Positions 9,201 through 17,469 are shown, numbered from the stretch's first letter. The stretch: DNA of 64,000 nt from Streptomyces poonensis (GCF_014650915.1 NZ_BMVW01000018.1:82928-146927); one strand, 5' to 3'. Notes: generated by a model not told the origin, from the sequence alone. Numbers and translations are program-made.

Positions 9201-11474
9201 TTCGTCATCCGCGCGCTGCTGGAGCGCCGGGACCTCACCGAGGGCGAGCTGCGCGGAGCGGTCGTCTTCGCCGGTGACTGGCTGAAGGAGCACGGCCGGA
9301 GACATGCGGCCGACTTCCTGGTCCGCGCGCTGCTCTCGCGTGACGACCTCACAGCCGCGGAGAACCGCACGGCGGTGGACTTCGCCGCCGTCTGGCTGCG
9401 CAGGCGGCAGCGGGCCCCCGAGAGCAGTTTCGTCCTCGCCAGCCTCCTGAGCAGAGCGGATCTCGCCTCGGCCCTGGTCCGGGAGACCGTCTCGACCGCC
9501 CTCGAATGGCTCGGCACCCACGGACAGACCCCAGCAGCCTGCTTCGTCCTCCGGGCCCTCCTCGACCGCACCGACCTGACGTCCGACGACGCCGTACGAG
9601 CGGCCTCGTCCGCCCTCGGCTGGCTGGAGGTCCACCCGTCGGGCCGGAACGCCAGCTTCGTGCTGACTCCCCTGCTGGCCCGTGCGGAGCTGCGCGGAGA
9701 ACAGGCGGACCACGCCTTGTCGGCGGCCATGAACTGGCTGGAAGGGGCCGGAGGGACCAACGAGGCGAACTTCGTCCTGCGTCAGCTGCTCAGGCGCCGG
9801 GACCTCACCGACGGCCTGACCCGGGAAGCCGTCGCCAGATCCCTCACCTGGCTGCGCCTGCACGGTCACACCGTGCAGGCGGGTTTTGTGATCGGCCCCC
9901 TGCTCCTCCGCCAGGATCTCACCCCGGACGAGGCCGAGCAGGCGACGGCGCTCGCCCTCCACTGGGCGCGACGGCACCGGGGCGCGCCGGAAGCCGAGTT
10001 CCCCCTCCGCTCCCTGCTGCAGCGCAGTGATCTCAGCGAGGCCGCCGCGGAGACCCTGACCTCCCTCGCCGCCGACTGGCTGGACGCCCACCGCGACAGC
10101 CCTAGGGCGAGTCATGTCCTCACCGCCCTGCTCGGCCGCACCGACCTCGACGACGAGCAGAGCGGCCGGATCCGGGAGGCCGCCACCGACTGGCTGCGCA
10201 CCAACGGCGATCTGTCCGAGGCCGCCCGCGTCCTCAACGCGCGACTCGGCCGGTCAGGAGGGACTGACGAACAGGCGCGCGAGCCGGTCGCCGACGCCCT
10301 GTCCTATGTGCGCCGGCACATCGGCGAGACGGCGAACCTTCAGCTCCTGGAAACGCTGATGAAGAGCGGGAAACTCGCCGCGGAGGACACCCGGGACATC
10401 GTGTCGATCACCCTCGACTGGGTGGACGCACACGTCGGCGAGCGGGAGGTCGCTCATCATCTCCGCCTGCTGCTCGCCGCCGGGGACGTCACAGACCAGG
10501 CCCTCGACCGGACTGTCGCCCTCACCGCTCGCTGGCTCGAGCACAACGTCACCTCGCCCGGAGCCTGGTCCGTCCTCGACGGACTGCTCGCGCGCGAGGA
10601 GGTCACCGGGGACCGGCTGCGCGCGGCGGTGGCCTTCGCCGGGTTGTGGATGAGGGATCACGCGTCGACGATGGAAGCCCAGTTCATCCTCAGCAGGCTG
10701 CTGCTCCGGGCCGACCTCACTCCCGGCGAGCAGCGCGACGCCGTCGCCGCCTCCTTCGCATGGCTGCGGCTGCACGGCACGACCTGGGGGGCGCAGTTCA
10801 TTCTCCCCCCGCTCAGTGCGCACCCGTCCCTCACCCCGGACCAGGTGGACCAGGCCTTCGAGTGCTCCCGGGACTGGTTGCTCCGCCACCCGGCCCAGCA
10901 CAGCACCCAGGACGTCATGGAAGCCGTCCTCCTCCGGTCCGGCCTGACCGCTGCCCAGGTGCGGACGGTGGCGTCCGCCGTCCTGCGATGGAGCACCGAC
11001 CACGCGGACGAGACCAACTCCCGGCGCATGCTGAAGACCCTGCTGTCCCGGGCCGACCTCCCCGAGGACATCCTCACCGAGGCCGTCGGCCTCGCGTACG
11101 ACGGCCTCAGCGCCGATCCGACGGCCCTGGACGCCGGCTACCTCCTGGACGCCCTGCTCCGCGTGCAGGACCTGCCGGCGGACCAGCTCACCCCCACCCT
11201 CACCTGGGCCTTCCAGTGGCTGCACGAGCACATGCCGGCCTGGCGGTCACGCATGGTCCTGCGAGCGCTCCTCGGCCGGAACTCCCTGACACCGGAGCAG
11301 GCACGGCTCGTCATGCGCAGCGCGGTGGTCTGGCTGCGGGAGCACGCGGCGGCCTCTGCCTCCGGCGGCTCGAGGAGGGCTGCGCGGGAGATGCTCGAGT
11401 TGCTCCTCGCCCGGGAGGACATCACCGAGGACATCGCGCGACAGGCCGGGGAATTCGCGTATCTGCGCCGCTGA
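6222..11474 (+). CDS. SAV_2336-type / vWA-like, WD40 propeller and helical-repeat giant protein
   Basis: 1750 residues. Residues 1-540: SAV_2336-like N-terminus with an acidic low-complexity segment, then a Rossmann/vWA-like core from about 169 (EAIVVLDRGTAM) to SDC near 250; the MIDAS motif DxSxS is degenerate (DRGTA). Residues about 568-850: exactly seven WD40 units (SPDG turns), one closed propeller. Residues about 885-1745: about 22 copies of a 38-residue unit (DLT...WL..HG..A.FVLR.LL.R), probably a two-helix solenoid. GTG start overlaps the AAA+ gene. Together it looks like the sensor/scaffold partner of the MoxR ATPase, with propeller and solenoid for ligand binding. No membrane segment seen. 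Confidence 0.85.
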   Translation: MAESAAARLARLALAGEGEGEGDGDIDVKDLLDALLLASALAHRDGPPGSHSSDAPDDTPQPQDGDAAGTSSPAKGLPVPADDETDDASQPAASVWLEDQEGALRVPGKRLSVGRAAALPRALDIGRALRPLRRPWLSGVRGRLDVDATVEYYTRTGMLVPRLAPAPEPWLEAIVVLDRGTAMAVWDETVRAFTGTLRALAAFRHVRVWHLEHPPGGTPVLYDHHGRALPMDPDAARHTQPARRLLLVVSDCAAPAWRQDALWRTLHVWGRTAPVALVNPLPKRLWQRSGLDLPRTTATAGIPASPGRLLSYRPPRLLRMTAETKPWQALPVLQFDPGQVLAWTRTLMRTDPSGCEAVLVPATGRPPLRPGRAAPAGRPGAASPEDQVAAHAEAFTDDRRSPAVRLALAASPLGSFTLSVLGVLRERLVPEADLADIAEFLTAGLLTVTRQDAADPLYRFHPAAAAHLTGLLTRDQLWDTHFALTDHLDSHPQAPHGIVTVLHAPEGEEHLPAGLRPIAHAAAATARLLGVEPTEPLPGGVRPAGPASPSPPHTDVAEDDAPAPEPPELVLTGHRGAVRDLSFAPDGARIATAGDDGTVRIWDLATGARLVELAGQDGRIRCVAHSPDGSRIATVGTRGVARVRDLTTLRDTSVLMGEVSSMAWSPRGDHLAVGTADGTTHLVAGEELRYLEPGHSERVTAVAFSPDGAHFATAFMGTTVHIWEVSSGSLVVVLGHEGSVTSVAYSPDGTRVATGSSDSTARIWDAATGRCVAVLTGHSGSVRGVAFSPDGTHIATAGQDGTVRVRDVVSGAELVGIPHESPVTAVAYAPDGTLLATAGEDGIAQLWRMRPPPHRDPSQNLDPEEGTASPPEGGGRETSDIASRLARANDLTGPELRAVVEEGIGWARTRVREAGCTAVLKPLLECTGLTTAEREVSVALAGEWLEHHVFAGYASYLIRPLLERPDLTEGQLRKAVVLTGEWLRAHGREYAADFVIRALLERRDLTEGELRGAVVFAGDWLKEHGRRHAADFLVRALLSRDDLTAAENRTAVDFAAVWLRRRQRAPESSFVLASLLSRADLASALVRETVSTALEWLGTHGQTPAACFVLRALLDRTDLTSDDAVRAASSALGWLEVHPSGRNASFVLTPLLARAELRGEQADHALSAAMNWLEGAGGTNEANFVLRQLLRRRDLTDGLTREAVARSLTWLRLHGHTVQAGFVIGPLLLRQDLTPDEAEQATALALHWARRHRGAPEAEFPLRSLLQRSDLSEAAAETLTSLAADWLDAHRDSPRASHVLTALLGRTDLDDEQSGRIREAATDWLRTNGDLSEAARVLNARLGRSGGTDEQAREPVADALSYVRRHIGETANLQLLETLMKSGKLAAEDTRDIVSITLDWVDAHVGEREVAHHLRLLLAAGDVTDQALDRTVALTARWLEHNVTSPGAWSVLDGLLAREEVTGDRLRAAVAFAGLWMRDHASTMEAQFILSRLLLRADLTPGEQRDAVAASFAWLRLHGTTWGAQFILPPLSAHPSLTPDQVDQAFECSRDWLLRHPAQHSTQDVMEAVLLRSGLTAAQVRTVASAVLRWSTDHADETNSRRMLKTLLSRADLPEDILTEAVGLAYDGLSADPTALDAGYLLDALLRVQDLPADQLTPTLTWAFQWLHEHMPAWRSRMVLRALLGRNSLTPEQARLVMRSAVVWLREHAAASASGGSRRAAREMLELLLAREDITEDIARQAGEFAYLRR

Positions 11475-11510
11475 GAAACGCACCGAGGAAGGGGACGGGG
11501 AGCGGCGTGC

Positions 11511-11543
11511 GGGGCCCGGCCCGCCCAGCGGACCGGGCCCCGG
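11511..11543. terminator. Bidirectional stem-loop terminator
   Basis: Perfect 10-bp arms CGGGGCCCGG / CCGGGCCCCG around a 13-nt loop in the gap between the conflict operon and the convergent methylisoborneol operon. Confidence 0.65.
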
Positions 11544-11552
11544 GCCGGCCTG

Positions 11553-12518
11553 TCAGACGCGGTCGGCCACGATCAGCAGGTACTGGAAGCTGCCGTTCGC
11601 GTACGCGGTCAGGAACGCGTCCTCGATGCCCGTGACCAGGTGGTCGGCCTCCTTGCGCAGCTCCCAGTACGGGACGGTGGCCGACGTCAGGTCCTGTACG
11701 TGGACGGGCACGAGCCGGTTGCGGGCCAGGGCGCGGAAGTACTCCGACCGCGGGTGGATGTCACAGATGTAGTGGGCGTTGATGAGGGACACCTCGCGGG
11801 ACGCCCGCCCGTACGTGTCGTCGTAGCAGCCGGTGATGGTGACGTAGCGCCCGCCGCGGCGCAGCAGCCGGGCGTGCTCCGCGAACAGCAGGTCCAGCTC
11901 CACGTACATCGTGGACTCGTTGTTCCAGGACGCGGCGTAGGCGCCGGAGGCGAACCCGGTGTCGAGCATGTCGCGGTGGTGGTAGCGCACCTTGTCGGCG
12001 ATGTCCCGCCGCCTGGCCTGCTCGTTGGCGAAGTCGGCCTGCTTGCCGGAGATCGTGACCCCGTCGGCCTCGCAGCCGTACCGCAGATGGGCGACCACGC
12101 TGCCGCCGCCGCGCCCGCACCCGGCGTCGAAGACCCGGTCGGCGGGGGAGAGGGGGCCGAGGTGGGAGGCGAGCAGCTCGGCCTGGGCCTGCTCCAGACG
12201 GTGCAGCTCGGCGGTGATCCGCTCCCGGCGCCGGACGAGGCCGGTCTCGTCCAGCACGGACCAGTCGACGTTCCCGACGCCGTAGTGGTGGTGGTAGAGG
12301 TCGTCGATCCTTCCGAGCTCGAGGTTGACCGGGTTCTCCTCGGCGTTCCAGTAGGCCGCGACGCGGTTCTGGTACGTGGACTGGGGCGGCACCGGTGCCG
12401 TCGTGGCGCTCTTGACGTTCTTACTGTTCGTGGCGCTGGGCGTGCTGGCGTTGCTTGTCATGCTTGCCGTTCCTGCGGTGCTCGTGGTGCTCACGGTGCC
12501 GATGTCGGTCGTGGTCAA
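11553..12518 (-). CDS. Geranyl diphosphate 2-C-methyltransferase (2-MIB pathway)
   Basis: 321 residues. It adds a methyl from S-adenosylmethionine to C2 of geranyl diphosphate, the first committed step to the musty odorant 2-methylisoborneol. The SAM-binding glycine loop VFDAGCGRGGGS and the family segments YQNRVAAYWN, DLYHHHYG and WNNESTMYVE are present; I recognise homology to S. coelicolor SCO7701. A Thr/Ser-rich 40-residue N-terminus precedes the fold. Start is TTG at 12518 behind GAGGAG with 8-nt spacing. It is the last gene of the shell-synthase-methyltransferase operon, about 50 bp after the synthase. Confidence 0.93.
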   Translation of the reverse strand: MTTTDIGTVSTTSTAGTASMTSNASTPSATNSKNVKSATTAPVPPQSTYQNRVAAYWNAEENPVNLELGRIDDLYHHHYGVGNVDWSVLDETGLVRRRERITAELHRLEQAQAELLASHLGPLSPADRVFDAGCGRGGGSVVAHLRYGCEADGVTISGKQADFANEQARRRDIADKVRYHHRDMLDTGFASGAYAASWNNESTMYVELDLLFAEHARLLRRGGRYVTITGCYDDTYGRASREVSLINAHYICDIHPRSEYFRALARNRLVPVHVQDLTSATVPYWELRKEADHLVTGIEDAFLTAYANGSFQYLLIVADRV

Positions 12519-12568
12519 CGGTGACTCTCCTCGTGGTACGGGTGTGGGGGACGGAGACAGGCGGGAAC

Positions 12569-13951
12569 TCACCAGTAGTTCGGCAGGTGGTAGCGGTGGG
12601 TGTTGGTGGCGTGCCACTCGTGGTTGCCGGAGACCCAGGCGGCGAGACCGGCGGCATAGCGCCCCACCAGCGGTGACCCGGCGGACAGGACCGCGGACTC
12701 CGCCTCGAACGCCGCCATGATCCGGTTGTGGATCTCGACGGCCTCCAGATACGCGGCCTTCAGCCCGCACCGCTCGTTGGCGGCGATGACCCGCGGCAGG
12801 TTGAGATGGGCAGGGTCGGCCAGTTCCTTGGTGAAGGAGTACAGGTCGTTGACGATCGTGGTGGCGTTGCAGGCCAGGGCGGTGATCCGCTGGGTCTCCG
12901 GGCGGGCGTACAGGGGCTCCGGCAGCTCGTAACCGTCCACGGCGTCGACGATCGACAGACAGGGGCGGAAGTTGTTGAACTGCCGCATCACCAGGTACTC
13001 CCACACGCGCGGCACGTACCGGACCTCGGCCCAGGCAGCCTCCGCGAGGTAGCCCAGATGCAGCCGCGCGATGTCGTGCACGAACCGGCCGGTCTGGCTG
13101 GGCGTCGCGAAGGCGGCGTAGTCCTTCAGCGCCCAGTGGTAGGAGCGCAGCGGGCCGTCGGCCCGCACACCGCGCCGCCACTCCTCCTCCAGCTCGGGAA
13201 CGCCGTGGTACGGGTCGATCGCCGACTGGGCCATCACCAGCCGGCCCCCGAGCCCGCGCGGCGATCCGCCCCTGCCCTCCTCCGCCTCGCAATAGCAGCT
13301 GTCGACGACGTTCTCGGCCAGCAACAGCTTGCCGGCCGTCGTGAGGCGGTCCAGGTCGGCCGCGCCCGGATGCTGGAGCGCGACGGCCCGGCCGAACTGG
13401 AACCCGGTGAAGTCGCCCGTCCACGCCTCGGGGAACAGTTCCAGCTCCCTCGCCCAGGCATCCAGCCTGCGGTCCACCTCGGCGGCCTTCTCCGGATCGG
13501 CGGGCACGGCGGGCCGGTACAGCAGTCCGGGAATCGCCCCGCTCCGCCGGGCGGGCGTGATACGCGGTGGCCGCGGCGGCCCGGGCAACCGCCAGGCCCG
13601 CGGCGCGCCCGGCTCCGGCGGCGTGCCGGAGACCGGAGTCGCATCCGATGTCAGTGCCGTGCCGGAGACCGGAGTCGCATCCGATGTCAGTGCCGTGCCG
13701 GAGACCGGGGATGTGCCGGAGCCCAGTGGCGCGCCCGAGTCCGGTGGGGGGCCGGTCTCCGGCGACGTACCGGGCTCCGGCGCCCTGCCGGATCCGGGCG
13801 ATGGGGCCGGATCACACGGTGCGTCGCACGGCTCATGCGGTGTATGGGGCTCGTGCGGCGGTGTACCGGGGCCCTGCTGTGCGCTCCACCCGAGTGACGT
13901 GTGGGACCCCTGCGGGACACCGGACGCGCCGGCTGCCGACGGAACGCTCAT
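12569..13951 (-). CDS. 2-Methylisoborneol synthase (terpene cyclase)
   Basis: 460 residues, SCO7700-like class I terpene cyclase that turns 2-methyl-GPP into 2-methylisoborneol. The NSE-type metal motif NDLYSFTKE is intact. The Asp-rich motif, remembered as DDCYCED in characterised synthases, reads DSCYCEA here. The first ~140 residues are Pro/Gly/Ser/Thr-rich and repetitive, including a tandem 12-residue duplication; in family 2B encapsulin systems such a disordered N-terminus serves as cargo-loading domain. ATG start overlaps the encapsulin stop (ATGA); a GTG four codons upstream is the alternative. Confidence 0.93.
   Translation of the reverse strand: MSVPSAAGASGVPQGSHTSLGWSAQQGPGTPPHEPHTPHEPCDAPCDPAPSPGSGRAPEPGTSPETGPPPDSGAPLGSGTSPVSGTALTSDATPVSGTALTSDATPVSGTPPEPGAPRAWRLPGPPRPPRITPARRSGAIPGLLYRPAVPADPEKAAEVDRRLDAWARELELFPEAWTGDFTGFQFGRAVALQHPGAADLDRLTTAGKLLLAENVVDSCYCEAEEGRGGSPRGLGGRLVMAQSAIDPYHGVPELEEEWRRGVRADGPLRSYHWALKDYAAFATPSQTGRFVHDIARLHLGYLAEAAWAEVRYVPRVWEYLVMRQFNNFRPCLSIVDAVDGYELPEPLYARPETQRITALACNATTIVNDLYSFTKELADPAHLNLPRVIAANERCGLKAAYLEAVEIHNRIMAAFEAESAVLSAGSPLVGRYAAGLAAWVSGNHEWHATNTHRYHLPNYW
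13629..13700. repeat. Two tandem 36-bp repeats inside the MIB synthase N-terminus
   Basis: Two identical 36-nt copies (13629-13664 and 13665-13700), followed by the first 8 nt of a third. In frame they encode a repeated GTALTSDATPVS unit of the disordered N-terminal segment. Confidence 0.9.
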
Positions 13952-15399
13952 TCCGGCATCCACCCGACCTGGACGTTCTCCAGGACACCCGCGGCGTCGG
14001 GCACCAGGATGGCCATCGAGTAGTAGGCGGTCACGAGGTAGCTCATGATCGCGGCCTTGTCGATGCCCATGAACCGTACGTTGAGACCGGGTTCGTACTC
14101 CTCGGGGATGCCGGTCTGGTGGAGGCCGACGACTCCCTGGTCCTTCTCACCGGTGCGGAGCGCGATGATGCTGCTCGTGTGCTGCGGACTGATCGGGATC
14201 TTGCCGCAGGGGAACACCGGGACGCCGCGCCACGCGGGTACCTCGTGTCCGTCGACGTTCACGGTGCCGGGCACCAGTCCGCGCCGGTTGCACTGCCGGA
14301 AGAAGGCCGCGATGACCTTCGGATGGGCCAGGAACAGCCGGGTCTTGCGGCGCATCGTCAGCAGTTCGTCGAGGTCGTCCGGCGTGGGCGGGCCGGAGAA
14401 GGTGCTGATGCGCTGCCCGTGGTCGATGTTGTGCAGCAGCCCGAACTCCCGGTTGTTGACCAGCTCCCACTCCTGGCGTTCGCGGATCTCCTCGACGGTC
14501 AGGCGGAGTTGCTGCTCCGTCTGGTTCATCGGGTCGTTGAAGAGGTCGGTGACCCGGGTGTGGACGCGCAGGACCGTCTGCGTCAGGGAGAGCTCGTACT
14601 CGCGTGGTGCCAGGTCGTAGTCGACGAAGCCGCCGGAGATGACGGGCTCGCCCACGTGCCCGGCCTGCACGGGGACATCGGCCTCGCCCTTGCGGTTCAT
14701 GGGTTTGCTCTGCCGTTCCGCGAAGGCGTCCAGATGGGCGGCGAGGGACGGGGCGCGCTCCACGAAGTCCTCGAGGACGTCCCAGGGAAGGGCCATCACC
14801 GTTCCCGGGGTCTCCGCCCGTACCGAGCCGAGCCAGAGCGGATCGGCGCGGCCGACGGCCTCGTCCCCCAGCCCTTCGCCGTCCGTGACGACCCCGGTGA
14901 CCTCCTCCTCGCCGTACTTGCCGGTCGCGAAGCGGGTGAACCGGCCGTGGACGATCAGATACGCCTCGGTGACGGGCTGCCCGGCCTCGAAGAGGACCTG
15001 GCCGGCCCGGACGGTGCGGAGCCGGAACCGCGAGGCCAGCTCGTTCAGCACGTCCATGTCGGAGTAGCCGCGCAGGGCCGGCAGTTCGGTGAGCGTCCGG
15101 GGGATGACCTTGATGTGGTCGGCGCCGTTCTGCTCGAACTGCACCCGGCCCCGGCCGATGCGGAGCTGGAGACGGCGGTTCACCCGGTAGGTGCCGCCCT
15201 TGACGTCCACCCAGGGCAGCGTCTTGAGCAGCCACCGCGAGGTGATGGCCTGCATCTGCGGTTCGGACTTGGTGGTCGTGGCGAGCCGGCGTGCTGCCTC
15301 GGTGCCGAGGCTGGTGAACTGCTGTGCGTCGGCATCGGGTCCGGTGGGCCCGGTGGTGCTGTCGGGGGTGTTCTCCGGCGAGCTGTCCGGGACGGTCAC
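13948..15399 (-). CDS. Family 2B encapsulin shell protein with cyclic-nucleotide-binding insertion
   Basis: 483 residues, SCO7699-like. Once described as a Crp-type cyclic-nucleotide-binding protein of MIB loci, this family is now seen as encapsulin nanocompartment shell (HK97 fold) with an inserted cNMP-binding domain. The middle (about residues 120-230: YSDMDVLNELASRFRLRTVRAG, LIVHGRFTRF, TDGEGLGDEA) is the cNMP-like domain; the flanks (KTLPWVDVKGGTYRVNRR; RFMGIDKAAIMSYLVTAYYS) are shell fold. GTG start behind AAGGGAGGG. First gene of the operon; the cargo is probably the adjacent synthase. Confidence 0.9.
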   Translation of the reverse strand: MTVPDSSPENTPDSTTGPTGPDADAQQFTSLGTEAARRLATTTKSEPQMQAITSRWLLKTLPWVDVKGGTYRVNRRLQLRIGRGRVQFEQNGADHIKVIPRTLTELPALRGYSDMDVLNELASRFRLRTVRAGQVLFEAGQPVTEAYLIVHGRFTRFATGKYGEEEVTGVVTDGEGLGDEAVGRADPLWLGSVRAETPGTVMALPWDVLEDFVERAPSLAAHLDAFAERQSKPMNRKGEADVPVQAGHVGEPVISGGFVDYDLAPREYELSLTQTVLRVHTRVTDLFNDPMNQTEQQLRLTVEEIRERQEWELVNNREFGLLHNIDHGQRISTFSGPPTPDDLDELLTMRRKTRLFLAHPKVIAAFFRQCNRRGLVPGTVNVDGHEVPAWRGVPVFPCGKIPISPQHTSSIIALRTGEKDQGVVGLHQTGIPEEYEPGLNVRFMGIDKAAIMSYLVTAYYSMAILVPDAAGVLENVQVGWMPE

Positions 15400-16075
15400 T
15401 GTCCCTCCCTTGCGAGAGCGGGCGAAGGCGGAAACGGGCGAAAGGGGCGGGCGGCCCAGGAGGGGCCGGTGGGGGGCGGGTGGGGACGTCACGTCACAAG
15501 GCGCCATATCTGTCCCGTGGGCGTGTCGCGTCATGGGTGTGGGTGACCGGGACCGCGGGTGTGGACATGGGCGTGGGCGAACCGACGGTGACGGGTGTCC
15601 GCGAACGGCTTCCGGAGAGACGGGCGACGGGCGCCATGACGGCGAGCTGGTGACGGGATCCTGTGGCGGTGCGTGCGACCGGGCCGGACGCGGCGCAGGA
15701 CAAGCCAAACAGTCCGGGTGACGGCCGGGAACAGCGTGAAAGGGGCGCCTTCACGACCCCGGGGGTACGGATCGGCCGCATGGGGTGAGCAGCCCGGAGC
15801 CGTACGCTCCCGCGCCGGTCATCCGTTTCCTGGCCACCGGCGCGGGAGGCGCACGCAGCCGCTCGCCCGGCCTCCGGTCACCGGCGCGTGAGGCGCACAA
15901 CACGCCTGCCGCGGCGGCGGCCGGCAGGGCGTTCGCGCGGTCGCGGCGGTGGAGGGCTTCCTACGGTCGCGGCGGTGGAGGGCTTTCACGGTCGCGGCGG
16001 CAGGGTGTGGTCCATGGCTGTGGCGGCAGCGGCAGGGCGTTCCCGGTCCCGCTGTCGCGCGTGTGGTTGCGCGGT
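15400..16075. other. 676-bp gene-poor region upstream of the MIB operon
   Basis: No open frame here has a ribosome site or family likeness. It should hold the MIB operon promoter. The HAD-proximal half is very GC-rich with short direct repeats; a 21-nt unit starting GGTCGCGGCGG occurs at 15939 and 15965, with a partial third copy at 15990. Confidence 0.5.
15939..16000. repeat. Direct repeats, 26-nt period
   Basis: GGTCGCGGCGGTGGAGGGCT appears at 15939 and 15965, and its first 11 nt again at 15990. Non-coding, downstream of the HAD gene. Confidence 0.7.
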
Positions 16076-16783
16076 TCAGGTGAAGCGGCGAGCCGAGCGT
16101 ACGAGCCAGTCGAAGGCGCCGCGCGCCGTGAACGCGCTCTGGCCGCCGCGCACCAGCAGCCCCGCGGCGGCCGCGGTGGCGAACGCCGGGGCGTCGGCCT
16201 GCGCGGCGAGATACGGGACCGCGACGCAGCGCATACCGGCGGCATGGGCGGCGGCCACGCCCGGGGCCGCGTCCTCCACGACCACGCAGTCGGCGGGAGC
16301 GGCGCCCAGCCGCCGCGCGGCCTCCAGGAACACGTCGGGCGCCGGCTTGCCGCGCGGGACCTCGTCGGCGGAGACGACCGTCTTCAGACGGTCGGCGAGC
16401 CCTGTGCCGGCGAGGATCGCCTCGATCGCTTCCCGTGAGGAACCCGAGGCCACGGCCATCGGCACCCCCTCCTTCGCCAGCAGGTGCACGAACGCCCGCA
16501 TCTCGGGGTACACGCGCGTGGAGGCCCGCGCCAGCTCCAGATAGCGGCGGTTCTTGTCGGCGAGCAGCTCCTCGGCCGGGGCCTCCAGGCCGTACCGCTC
16601 CTGCCAGAGGGCGATCGTCTCCTGTGTGCTGATGCCGATGTACCGCTCGTGGTCCGCCCAGGTGAAGTCCGTGACGCCCTGCTCGGCGAGGGTCTGCCGG
16701 CCCGCCTCGAAGTAGTTGGGCTCGCTGTCCACGAGCGTGCCGTCGAGATCGAACACGACCGAGATGCTGCCGAGGATGCCCAT
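16076..16783 (-). CDS. HAD-family hydrolase (beta-phosphoglucomutase-like)
   Basis: 235 residues. Motif I FDLDGTLVDSEPN, a helical cap typical of subfamily IA, motif II in AVASGSS, Lys in PRGKPAPD and the acidic motif VVEDAAPGV make a complete HAD phosphatase or mutase. The DGTLVDSEP form and cap are like beta-phosphoglucomutase and related sugar-phosphate phosphatases; the substrate is not certain. ATG start. It lies 37 bp behind the Lrp gene on the same strand and is probably co-transcribed. Confidence 0.88.
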   Translation of the reverse strand: MGILGSISVVFDLDGTLVDSEPNYFEAGRQTLAEQGVTDFTWADHERYIGISTQETIALWQERYGLEAPAEELLADKNRRYLELARASTRVYPEMRAFVHLLAKEGVPMAVASGSSREAIEAILAGTGLADRLKTVVSADEVPRGKPAPDVFLEAARRLGAAPADCVVVEDAAPGVAAAHAAGMRCVAVPYLAAQADAPAFATAAAAGLLVRGGQSAFTARGAFDWLVRSARRFT

Positions 16784-16820
16784 GGGACCAGAATGCCAAG
16801 CGCGGTCCGGCCCCCGGCGG

Positions 16821-17297
16821 TCACCCCCCGGCGGCCCGGCCCACCGCCTCCACCAGCGGCAGCAGCCGGTGCGGTACGCGTTCGCGCAGCGCCACCTCGG
16901 TACGGGTGCGGACCACGCCGGGCAGGCTGATCAGTGACTGGATCACGTCCTCCAGATGGGCGTTGTCGCGCGCCACCACCCGGGTCAGCAGATCGCCGCC
17001 GCCCGTGATCGAGAACGCCTCGACGATCTCCGGGACGGCGGCCAGCGCCTCGCCCACGTCGTCGAGATGGCCCTGGGTGACCTCGATGTGCACGAAGGCG
17101 AGGACCGGGTGGCCCAGTGCGGCGGGGGACAGTGAGGGTCCCGTGCCGGTGATCACGCCCTCCCGTTCCAGCCGGTCCAGACGGGCCTGCAGCGTGCCGC
17201 GCGCGACGCCGAGGATCCGGGCGTACTCGCGCGCGCTGGTGCGCGGCTGCTCCAGGAGCAGCCGCAGGATGCGGGTGTCGAGCTCGTCCACGGCCAT
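16821..17297 (-). CDS. Lrp/AsnC-family regulator
   Basis: 158 residues with an N-terminal AsnC helix-turn-helix (DELDTRILRLLLEQPRTSAREYA, LGVARGTLQARLDRL) and a C-terminal RAM ligand domain (FVHIEV..., FSITGGGDLL, ISLPGVVRTRTEVAL). Such proteins bind amino acids and regulate nearby metabolism or transport. The ATG at 17297 follows GGCAGGAAGG; the 63-codon upstream frame lacks Lrp likeness. It precedes the HAD gene and is divergent from the FUSC transporter. Confidence 0.9.
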   Translation of the reverse strand: MAVDELDTRILRLLLEQPRTSAREYARILGVARGTLQARLDRLEREGVITGTGPSLSPAALGHPVLAFVHIEVTQGHLDDVGEALAAVPEIVEAFSITGGGDLLTRVVARDNAHLEDVIQSLISLPGVVRTRTEVALRERVPHRLLPLVEAVGRAAGG

Positions 17298-17469
17298 GGT
17301 CCGTTGGCCTTCCTGCCGTCGCGGATGATCGTCGGTGACTGTACCAATGGACCAGTGGAACAGCAGCCTGTTGAGCCACTGCCGTACGGATGCTTTCCTA
17401 ATCACTATCAATGGCGCCGCGCAGCGCAGGACGGCAATGAAGCCGGATCCGTGCCCGCGGCGCCATTCC

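Noticed and set aside
15494..15781. 95-codon minus-strand frame upstream of the encapsulin gene
   Set aside because: No ribosome site, Arg/Pro/Ser/Thr-rich like other shadow frames, no family likeness.
17343..17358. Direct repeat ACCAATGG/ACCAGTGG as Lrp operator
   Set aside because: Short and only two imperfect copies; chance cannot be excluded.
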